DNA from: Polaribacter sp.
GTDB lineage: Bacteria > Bacteroidota > Bacteroidia > Flavobacteriales > Flavobacteriaceae
Direction: 5' to 3'
Assembly: GCA_003537695.1 (NCBI GenBank)
Contig: DPRC01000168.1
Coordinates: 1-7,604, forward strand
Length of the DNA stretch: 7,604 bases
The translations under genes were made by a program, and so were the position numbers. Each line of letters starts with the position of its first letter. Within the stretch, counting starts at the first letter, position 1. Shown here piece by piece: positions 1 through 5,350 of this stretch. A model generated the notes under the pieces. That model worked only from the letters and a program-made list of their open reading frames with translations, did not search any database and was not told where the DNA came from.

Positions 1-211
1 CAGAGCTTCCTTCTAAGCCGTGAATTAAAAGCGCAATAGTTTTAGCCCCAACAATAGAAAAGTCTAAATCAATAAAGTCTTGATCCCAGGTTGTGATTCT
101 TTTTCTTTGGTATGTGCACGCATCTTTCATGAAAAATGGACGGTACATCGTATTAAAATAGGTGTTTTTAAAAGGTAAAGTAGGTGCGAAATCTGATTGT
201 AAAAGTGGCAT
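1..211 (-). CDS. YheT-type alpha/beta hydrolase, N-terminal part (gene runs off left edge)
   Basis: Only the first 70 codons lie in the window; the gene starts at the ATG read from 211 to 209 and continues past position 1. The protein begins MPLLQSDFAP and ends here in HGLEGSS (residues 64-70). A His-Gly loop with GLEG/GLEGSS at this distance from the start is typical of the YheT branch of alpha/beta hydrolases (COG0429), where it forms the oxyanion-hole region before the nucleophile elbow. The opening, with an N-terminal stretch about a short segment that reaches the outside, then an IDLDF strand, also fits that family. The catalytic Ser, Asp and His would lie outside the window and cannot be checked. 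The substrate is unknown; family members are usually annotated as putative esterases. It is divergent from pssA across a 108-bp gap. No frame break is visible in the part present. The family call is fairly sure; the activity is not. Confidence 0.8.
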   Translation of the reverse strand, partial: MPLLQSDFAPTLPFKNTYFNTMYRPFFMKDACTYQRKRITTWDQDFIDLDFSIVGAKTIALLIHGLEGSS

Positions 212-249
212 TAAAACAGCTTTAATTTATATTTTTTAAAAATACGTAA

Positions 250-280
250 AAAAAATAAAGATTTTTAGAAAATTACCAAA
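250..280 (-). promoter_or_regulatory. Candidate promoter for the YheT-type hydrolase gene
   Basis: On the minus strand, TTTG (280-277) is followed after 19 bases by TATTTTTT (257-250). The Bacteroidota consensus is TTG or TTTG at -33 and TAnnTTTG at -7, so the spacing is right but the -7 box lacks its final G. It would give a leader of roughly 30-40 bases before the ATG at 211. The gap is very A/T-rich, so such matches arise easily by chance. For pssA in the other direction I see only a poor -7-like TATTTTAG at 292-299 with no TTG at a suitable distance. Confidence 0.25.
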
Positions 281-319
281 ATTGGATTTGTTATTTTAGC
301 CTACTCATTAAAAAAAGAT

Positions 320-1045
320 ATGAAAAAATACATTCCTAATTTATTAACGCTTGGCAATCTGTTTTGTGGAACAGTTGCAGTAATGTATGCGGTTCAAGGT
401 GATTTTGAGATTGCGGGTTTGTTAGTGGTTGCGGGAATTATATTTGATTTTTTTGATGGTTTTGCAGCACGCGTACTTCGTGTTTCTGGAGAATTAGGAA
501 AACAGTTAGACTCTTTGGCAGACATGGTTACTAGTGGAGTGGTGCCAGGAATTATTATGTTTTACTTAATATCCGAGACTCAAACAGGAGCAGAGGTATT
601 TATAAACCCTATAAATGCAGTCGATTTCATGCCTTTTATTGGACTAATACTAACTTTAGGTGCTGGTTATAGACTTGCTAAGTTTAATATAGATACCCGC
701 CAATCTGACTCTTTTATTGGCTTACCAACGCCAGCTATGAGTCTGTTTGTGATTTCTTTGCCCATAATTTTCAAATATTCGGAAAGTGCATTTGTACATG
801 GCATACTAGAGAATACTTATTTTTTAATTGGGGTTTCAGTAGCATTAACCTATTTAATGAATGCCGAATTACCGCTGTTTTCATTGAAGTTTAAAGAGTA
901 TACATTTAAAAAGAACATCGTTAAGTATTTGTTTATTTTGAGTTCTTTACTCTTAATTATTTGTTTAAATGTTATTTCTATTCCAATAATCATTATCTTA
1001 TACGTTTTAATATCGATAATCCAAAATTATTTTAAACCTAAATAG
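320..1045 (+). CDS. pssA: CDP-diacylglycerol--serine O-phosphatidyltransferase (phosphatidylserine synthase)
   Basis: This membrane enzyme transfers phosphatidate from CDP-diacylglycerol to L-serine, giving phosphatidylserine, the precursor of phosphatidylethanolamine. The 241-residue protein carries the complete CDP-alcohol phosphotransferase signature DG-x2-AR-x8-G-x3-D-x3-D at residues 46-68: D46, G47, A50, R51, G60, D64, D68. These acidic residues bind the divalent metals and the CDP group. Two further patches typical of the Bacillus-like type II serine enzymes are RLAKFN (118-123) and FIGLPTPA (132-139), which favour PssA over the related PgsA. Hydrophobic segments are spread along the protein, with a strongly hydrophobic C-terminal stretch at about 200-237, so it is a polytopic inner-membrane protein. 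The ATG at 320 follows an A-rich leader, and the [11 protein letters not shown] opening is normal for the family, which supports this start. Length is normal. The kinase gene follows 5 bp downstream, so the two are probably co-transcribed. Confidence 0.93.
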   Translation: MKKYIPNLLTLGNLFCGTVAVMYAVQGDFEIAGLLVVAGIIFDFFDGFAARVLRVSGELGKQLDSLADMVTSGVVPGIIMFYLISETQTGAEVFINPINAVDFMPFIGLILTLGAGYRLAKFNIDTRQSDSFIGLPTPAMSLFVISLPIIFKYSESAFVHGILENTYFLIGVSVALTYLMNAELPLFSLKFKEYTFKKNIVKYLFILSSLLLIICLNVISIPIIIILYVLISIIQNYFKPK

Positions 1046-1050
1046 CTTGC

Positions 1051-2250
1051 ATGACACCAGCAGATCTCCCCTTAAATGAAGAGGAAAGGTTGAAAGTTCT
1101 AAATACGTATAACGTATTAGATACTTTACCTGAGGAGGATTATGACGGTATTACGGCAATCGCGGCTAGTATTTGCAATACTCCAATTGCTTTGGTTTCA
1201 ATTATTGACAAGAATAGACAATGGTTTAAATCTCATCACGGTCTTGCAGCGAAAGAAACACCAAGAGAATTTTCTTTTTGTGCGCACAGTATTTTAAATC
1301 CAGATGAATTATTTATCATTAATGATGCAACCAAAGATATTCGGTTTGCAGACAATCCTTTGACAACGAGCGAACCACATGTTGTTTTTTATGCCGGTGC
1401 CCCATTAAATAGCTCAGAAGGTTTCCCTTTAGGAACTTTATGCGTAATTGATAACAAACCAAATACCTTAAATGAGAAACAGCAGCAGAGCTTAAAATTG
1501 TTAGCAAAACAGGTTGTGAACCTCTTAGAGTTGAGAAAAAAAAACAAAGAATTAGTAAAGTCAAATGAAGAAATAAATAGGTTGAATTCGCAACTAAATC
1601 AATTTTCTTACAGGTTGTCACATGATATTAAAACGCCAATAAGTGGCATAAAATACCTTTCTGAAGTAATACGAACAGATTATGCAGACAAATTAGGAGA
1701 AGAAGGAAGTACGCTGCTTAATCTTATTTCCTCCCGCAGTTCCTACTTGTTCGCATTAGTAGAAGGAATGTTAAATTTTACAAAGGTCACAAATACTAAA
1801 ATAGTTTTTGAATCCTTTAATTTTAAAGAATTACTAAAAAAGATTAAAGTGTCTTGTAGTTGGGAAGATACCTGTGAAATTAATTATCTTGGATGTGATG
1901 TTTTTATAAAGCAATCGAGGGTAGCTTTTATCCAAGTATTTCAAAATTTACTATCAAATAGCATAAAATTTATAGGCTCATCAAAGGCTATTATTTCAAT
2001 TTCTTTAGAGATTGATGCCGATTGTTATAAAATTACGTATTCGGATAATGGATTTGGAATCGATAAAAAATACCATAAGAAAGTATTTGAGCTTTTTGAA
2101 ACATTAGGCAATAACAGTGGCACTGGCATCGGTTTACCTGCGGTTTCTGCAATACTGGAAAGGTTAGGTGGAAGTATTAAGCTCCAAGAAACAAAGCACA
2201 ATGGAACAGGAGTGCTATTTAAATTAGAAATACCAATAATAAAAAATTAA
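1051..2250 (+). CDS. Soluble GAF-domain sensor histidine kinase
   Basis: The protein has 399 residues and no membrane segment, so it should act in the cytoplasm. Residues about 10-160 form a GAF domain of the type with RQWFKS (56-61), FCAHS (76-80), FYAGAPL (113-119) and GTLCVID (128-134). A charged helical linker follows (about 158-188). The HisKA domain has its H box SHDIKTP at 190-196 with phosphoacceptor H191. The ATPase domain has the N box (N299, N303), G1 box DNGFGI (332-337), F box FELFE (346-350) and G2 box GTGIGL (357-362), so it looks catalytically complete. The GAF ligand cannot be read from sequence; C77 and C131 are conserved family positions as far as I recall, not proof of a chromophore. 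No response regulator or receiver domain lies in the window, so its partner is elsewhere. It starts 5 bp after pssA and ends in a 4-bp tail-to-tail overlap with lptB. Confidence 0.9.
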   Translation: MTPADLPLNEEERLKVLNTYNVLDTLPEEDYDGITAIAASICNTPIALVSIIDKNRQWFKSHHGLAAKETPREFSFCAHSILNPDELFIINDATKDIRFADNPLTTSEPHVVFYAGAPLNSSEGFPLGTLCVIDNKPNTLNEKQQQSLKLLAKQVVNLLELRKKNKELVKSNEEINRLNSQLNQFSYRLSHDIKTPISGIKYLSEVIRTDYADKLGEEGSTLLNLISSRSSYLFALVEGMLNFTKVTNTKIVFESFNFKELLKKIKVSCSWEDTCEINYLGCDVFIKQSRVAFIQVFQNLLSNSIKFIGSSKAIISISLEIDADCYKITYSDNGFGIDKKYHKKVFELFETLGNNSGTGIGLPAVSAILERLGGSIKLQETKHNGTGVLFKLEIPIIKN

Positions 2251-2984
2251 AAAACCTTTTTCCTTTTCAATTCAAAATCATTTCCTAAATACACTTTACG
2301 GACCATTTCATCCGCAGCTAATTCCTCGGGAGTGCCTTCTTTTAGAATACTACCATTGTACATCAAGTAGGTTTTATCCGTTATGGCTAATGTTGCCTGT
2401 ACATCATGGTCTGTAATCAAAATTCCAATATTCCTGTTTTTTAATTGTGCCACAATACTTTGTATGTCTTCTACGGCTATGGGATCTACACCTGCAAAGG
2501 GCTCATCTAATAGTATGAAATTGGGATCAGAAGCCAAACAGCGCGCAATTTCTGTTCTGCGCCTTTCACCCCCCGAAAGTAGGTCACCTCTATTTTTTCG
2601 AACATGTCCAATATTAAACTCTTCTATTAACGATTCTAGTTTTATTTTTTGTTCCTTTTTGGAGCGTCCCGTAAATTGTAAAACAGACATAATATTGTCT
2701 TCTACAGACAATTTTCTAAAAACAGATGCTTCTTGCGCTAGGTAACCAATTCCTTTTTGTGCACGCTTGTACATCGCGTCTTTTGTAATTTCTTGATCAT
2801 TCAGGAAAATTTTACCAGCATTTGGCTTAATCATTCCTACAATCATATAAAATGAGGTAGTCTTCCCAGCACCATTGGGCCCAAGAAGTCCAATGATTTC
2901 ACCCTGTTGAACTTCCAAAGAAATTCCTTTCACCACTTTTCTACTTCCGTAGATCTTCTGAATGTTTTCGGCTTTTAAAATCAT
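2247..2984 (-). CDS. lptB: LPS export ABC transporter ATP-binding protein LptB
   Basis: LptB is the cytoplasmic ATPase of the Lpt machine. Working with LptF and LptG in the inner membrane, it extracts LPS and drives it along the LptC-A-D bridge to the outer membrane. The 245-residue protein has every ABC motif: Walker A GPNGAGKT (35-42, K41), Q-loop Q84, signature LSGGE (136-140), Walker B ILLDE (157-161, catalytic E161) and H-loop H193. [11 protein letters not shown] after the signature, FAGVDPIAV after Walker B, and a [10 protein letters not shown] ending (228-237) single out LptB from other ABC ATPases such as LivF/LivG. The ATG at 2984 puts the first strand where the family has it and follows an A-rich leader. 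It lies downstream of the kdsD-tatC-AhpD-like operon on the same strand, but 121 bp away, so it may be read through or have its own promoter. Its stop overlaps the convergent kinase stop. kdsD in the same block also serves LPS. Confidence 0.95.
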   Translation of the reverse strand: MILKAENIQKIYGSRKVVKGISLEVQQGEIIGLLGPNGAGKTTSFYMIVGMIKPNAGKIFLNDQEITKDAMYKRAQKGIGYLAQEASVFRKLSVEDNIMSVLQFTGRSKKEQKIKLESLIEEFNIGHVRKNRGDLLSGGERRRTEIARCLASDPNFILLDEPFAGVDPIAVEDIQSIVAQLKNRNIGILITDHDVQATLAITDKTYLMYNGSILKEGTPEELAADEMVRKVYLGNDFELKRKKVF

Positions 2985-3105
2985 GTTTTTATGAATGTAA
3001 GAACAATAAATTTTGAAATTGTTGATTTCTGTAAAAGTAATAAATAACTATGTGAAGAACCTTAAACCTTTCTTAAAGAATTAAAATACGCAATATATTA
3101 CCTAC
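2985..3105. other. Gap between the AhpD-like gene and lptB
   Basis: These 121 A/T-rich bases hold no coding sequence I can support. I see no GC-rich hairpin with a T-tract in either direction, so no intrinsic terminator for the upstream operon is evident. On the minus strand TACTTTTA resembles a Bacteroidota -7 box (TAnnTTTG) but has no TTG at the right distance. A 6-bp inverted repeat (AACAAT at 3002-3007 and ATTGTT at 3018-3023, 10-base spacer) lies in what would be the lptB leader; it is short and A/T-only apart from one C/G pair, so it may be chance. Confidence 0.5.
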
Positions 3106-3456
3106 TTACTCTGAAGTTTCCTCAAGAGCTTCCCAGTATTCTATCGCTTTTCTTAAATGGGGAATTACAATGGTACCACCAATTAAATTTGCAATTGACA
3201 TGGTTTCCATCATTTCCTCTGTAGTAACTCCATTTTCTTTGGCTGCTTCTAAATGATATTGTACACAGTCGTCGCACCTTAAAACAGCCGAGGCTACAAG
3301 GCCCAATAATTCTTTTGTTTTAACGGGTAAATGGCCTTCTTTAAAGGCATTCGTGTCTAAATTAAATATTCTTTTAATTACTTTATTATCAGAGGCTAAT
3401 ATTTTCTTGTTCATTTTTGAACGGTAGTCATTAAACTCTTGGACTTTGTTGTGCAT
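3106..3456 (-). CDS. AhpD-like carboxymuconolactone decarboxylase family protein
   Basis: This small protein (116 residues, probably cytoplasmic, no signal peptide) belongs to the AhpD-like/carboxymuconolactone decarboxylase fold. It carries the AhpD-type redox motif E-x11-C-x2-C-x3-H: E49, C61, C64, H68 inside LRCDDCVQYH. The spacing equals that of the catalytic Glu, two Cys and His of mycobacterial AhpD, whereas true carboxymuconolactone decarboxylases lack the CxxC pair. A thiol peroxidase or disulfide reductase role is therefore more likely than ring-compound breakdown, but the substrate is unknown. The conserved GGTIVIPHLRKA patch (93-104) follows, as is normal. The ATG at 3456 lies inside the end of tatC (26-bp overlap). 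An internal Met at residue 15 would avoid the overlap, but the FNDYRSKMN stretch before it matches the beginning of flavobacterial relatives as I remember them, so I keep the longer form. It is translated downstream of tatC, probably coupled to it. Confidence 0.87.
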   Translation of the reverse strand: MHNKVQEFNDYRSKMNKKILASDNKVIKRIFNLDTNAFKEGHLPVKTKELLGLVASAVLRCDDCVQYHLEAAKENGVTTEEMMETMSIANLIGGTIVIPHLRKAIEYWEALEETSE

Positions 3457-4258
3457 TTTTTTGTTGTTTTTTAATCACTATTTTGGAGACTTTTATACTT
3501 ATTTCATATAAAATAAGTATGGGTATTGCTACAATCACTTGACTTGCAATGTCTGGAGGTGTAATAATGGCAGCTAAAATTAATACCACTACAAGGGAAT
3601 GTTTCCTGTATTTCCTCAAAAAATCGGGGGTTACCAAACCAATTTTTGTAAGAAAATAAATTAATACAGGCAATTCAAAAAGAATAGAAACACCAAGAAG
3701 CATGTTCGTAACCAAACCGATGTGCGAATCTAGTGTAAAGTTATTTTGTATCAATTCTGAAATTTGATAATTGTATAGGAAATGAATAGATATTGGTGCA
3801 ATTACGAAAAAACTAAAAGCGATCCCACAGAAAAATAAAAAAGAAGCAATAAAAATAAACCCTTTAGAACTTTTTATTTCATTTTTAGTTAATCCGGGAG
3901 AAATAAATCTCCAAATTTCCCACAAGAGGTAAGGGAAGGATAGAATAATACCTAAAATAAAAGAAGACCAAATAGCGTTCATTAATTGTTGTGTAGGTTT
4001 CAAACTAATTAAATTGTCAGAAAAAGCTACATTACAGAAGGTGCTATCGAATCCAAAGAGGCCAAAAAAGTCACAGAATATCTGGTAGGTAACGAAATCC
4101 GACTTCCGGTGTGCTAATAAAAAGTGCTCGTAAACTTCTTTTTGAAATATAAATAAAAGAATACCAATGATAAAGATGGCAGCCGCACTGCGCACTAAAT
4201 GCCATCTTAATTCTTCTAAATGCCCTAAAAAAGACATGTCTTTTTGTTTTTCAGCCAT
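3431..4258 (-). CDS. tatC: Sec-independent protein translocase subunit TatC
   Basis: TatC is the inner-membrane receptor that binds twin-arginine signal peptides and, with TatA/TatB-type partners, moves folded proteins across the membrane. The 275-residue protein has the expected six hydrophobic segments (about 22-38, 94-115, 132-156, 184-203, 219-234, 240-258). Diagnostic stretches are HLEELR (13-18), FPYLLWEIWRFISPGL (108-123), FELPVLIYFL (194-203) and ITPPDIASQ (232-240). Alignment by eye with E. coli TatC places its signal-peptide contacts E15, F94 and E103 at E16, F118 and E127, all kept. The first periplasmic loop (about 39-92) is longer than in E. coli and contains C62 and C75. No tatA gene lies in the window, so the pore subunit is encoded elsewhere. 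The ATG at 4258 shares its A with the kdsD stop (TAATG). The basic, glutamine-rich C-terminus (KKQQKNAQQ) overlaps the start of the AhpD-like gene. Confidence 0.95.
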   Translation of the reverse strand: MAEKQKDMSFLGHLEELRWHLVRSAAAIFIIGILLFIFQKEVYEHFLLAHRKSDFVTYQIFCDFFGLFGFDSTFCNVAFSDNLISLKPTQQLMNAIWSSFILGIILSFPYLLWEIWRFISPGLTKNEIKSSKGFIFIASFLFFCGIAFSFFVIAPISIHFLYNYQISELIQNNFTLDSHIGLVTNMLLGVSILFELPVLIYFLTKIGLVTPDFLRKYRKHSLVVVLILAAIITPPDIASQVIVAIPILILYEISIKVSKIVIKKQQKNAQQSPRV

Positions 4259-4260
4259 TA
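4256..4260 (-). promoter_or_regulatory. TAATG stop/start overlap coupling kdsD to tatC
   Basis: Read on the minus strand, TAATG contains the kdsD stop (TAA, 4260-4258) and the tatC start (ATG, 4258-4256), sharing one A. This arrangement is a classic layout for translational coupling by a terminating and restarting ribosome. It shows that the two genes are on one transcript and suggests fairly matched output. Confidence 0.8.
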
Positions 4261-5226
4261 AAAAATTCCTTCTTTGATTAAATCGTGTAAATGAACAACA
4301 CCTGTATATTTGGTATCCGCATCCACTACTAAAATTTGCGTAATACTATTACTTTCTAATTTTTCAAGCGCTTCTATTGCCATTGCATCTTGGGACACTG
4401 TTTTTGGATTTTCACCCATAATGTCGTTTGCTGTGAAACTATTAATATCTGTAGTTTTACTTAACATACGTCTAATATCACCATCCGTAATAATCCCAAT
4501 TATTTTTTCGTTTTTTAATACAGCAGTTACCCCTAATCTTTTTTCTGAAATCTCTACGATTACTTCTGCGATAGAACTATCAAATTGCACCTGTGGTACT
4601 TGATTGTTTTCAATCAGATCAGAGACTCTCAAGTACAATCGTTTTCCTAAAGCACCCCCTGGATGGTACTTTGCAAAATCTTTAACAGAAAAACCTCTTA
4701 AATCTTGCAAACAAACTGCCAAAGCATCTCCCATAACTAATTGCGCCGTTGTACTGGTTGTAGGTGCTAAGTTGTTTGGACAAGCTTCTTTCTCTACAAA
4801 AGTATTTAGCGGGAAATCAGCATTCTTACCAAGGAAAGAATTGATATTTCCGGTAATTGCAATTATTTTATTTCCATAATTTTTTATGAGTGGCACCAAT
4901 ACTTTAATCTCTGGTGTATTTCCACTTTTTGACAAACAAATAACCACATCGTTTTCCTGGACATTTCCCAAGTCTCCGTGAATAGCGTCTGCTGCATGCA
5001 TAAAAATAGCAGGTGTGCCTGTAGAGTTAAAAGTAGCCACTATCTTTGTAGCAATATTTGCACTTTTCCCGATGCCTGTAACAATGACTCTTCCATTGGC
5101 ATTTAAAATAAAATTAACGGCATTTTCAAAGTGCTTATCTAGTAAATTTGCCAAGTTAGCAATGGCACTACTTTCCAATAAAATAGTTTCTTTTGCTGTC
5201 TGTAAAATAGGCTTAGAATTTTTCAA
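4258..5226 (-). CDS. kdsD: Arabinose-5-phosphate isomerase (KpsF/GutQ/KdsD family), TTG start
   Basis: The enzyme interconverts D-ribulose 5-phosphate and D-arabinose 5-phosphate, the first step towards Kdo of the LPS core. The 322-residue protein has a sugar isomerase (SIS) domain at about 30-170, with GIGKSA (51-56) and SKSGNTPEI (99-107), then two CBS domains at about 203-260 and 266-322. The four catalytic residues known from E. coli KdsD (K59, E111, E152, H193) map to K54, E106, E147 and H188 with a constant offset of five, so the site is intact. Motifs EACPNNLAPT and YHPGGALGKRL are family hallmarks. The first codon is TTG (5226-5224): an in-frame TAA lies only five codons upstream, no ATG or GTG lies between, and the first internal Met is residue 76, inside the SIS domain. 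The MKNSKPIL beginning fits relatives. It heads the operon with tatC and the AhpD-like gene, behind the promoter at 5283-5313. Confidence 0.93.
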   Translation of the reverse strand: MKNSKPILQTAKETILLESSAIANLANLLDKHFENAVNFILNANGRVIVTGIGKSANIATKIVATFNSTGTPAIFMHAADAIHGDLGNVQENDVVICLSKSGNTPEIKVLVPLIKNYGNKIIAITGNINSFLGKNADFPLNTFVEKEACPNNLAPTTSTTAQLVMGDALAVCLQDLRGFSVKDFAKYHPGGALGKRLYLRVSDLIENNQVPQVQFDSSIAEVIVEISEKRLGVTAVLKNEKIIGIITDGDIRRMLSKTTDINSFTANDIMGENPKTVSQDAMAIEALEKLESNSITQILVVDADTKYTGVVHLHDLIKEGIF

Positions 5227-5282
5227 TAGTTTGTTGTTTTATCAGAATAAAAAAATGTTATATCTTTATGTTGGGAAATAAG

Positions 5283-5313
5283 CAAATTTACTATAAAATT
5301 CAGTTACATCAAA
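5283..5313 (-). promoter_or_regulatory. Bacteroidota-type promoter for the kdsD-tatC operon
   Basis: On the minus strand, TTTG (5313-5310) is followed after exactly 19 bases by TAAATTTG (5290-5283), a full match to the Bacteroidota -7 consensus TAnnTTTG with a -33 TTTG at the usual distance. Transcription should start near 5275-5278, giving a leader of about 50 bases before the TTG codon at 5226. It is the best promoter match in the window and faces away from recQ. No equally good match for recQ is visible in the same gap. Confidence 0.65.
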
Positions 5314-5338
5314 TTATATAGTCGGTTTGTCAACAGTT

Positions 5339-5350
5339 TTTAACGTTAAA
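5339..5350. repeat. 12-bp perfect palindrome at the recQ start codon
   Basis: TTTAACGTTAAA is a perfect 12-bp palindrome that ends on the A of the recQ ATG (5350). It could be an operator or an RNA structure over the start codon, but palindromes of this length are expected once or more by chance in a window of this size and AT content. The sequence fact is certain; a function is unproven. Confidence 0.35.

Noticed and set aside
1319..1621. 100-codon open frame on the minus strand inside the kinase gene
   Set aside because: It lies wholly within the clearly coding GAF and linker region on the other strand, shows no recognisable domain and has no promoter or leader.
2240..2270. A-run and T-run (AAAAAACCTTTTT) at the convergent junction as a bidirectional terminator
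   Set aside because: The stem would be A/T only with a two-base loop, which does not form a stable terminator hairpin.
2383..2745. 120-codon open frame on the plus strand inside lptB
   Set aside because: It is antisense to the Walker B and signature part of lptB; its serine- and cysteine-rich translation has no family features.
3412..3414. Alternative shorter start (Met15) for the AhpD-like gene, avoiding the overlap with tatC
   Set aside because: The residues before it (EFNDYRSKM) look like the normal family beginning, so the overlapping ATG at 3456 is preferred.
4310..5281. Three open frames on the plus strand (4310-4603, 4604-4879, 5015-5281) across kdsD
   Set aside because: All mirror the conserved SIS and CBS coding sequence of kdsD in antisense; none has a recognisable domain or leader.
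5313..5333. Sigma70-like TTGACA and TATAAT on the minus strand before kdsD
   Set aside because: The two boxes are only 9 bases apart, far below the 16-18 needed, and Bacteroidota primary sigma uses a different consensus; the TTTG-N19-TAAATTTG match just downstream is better.
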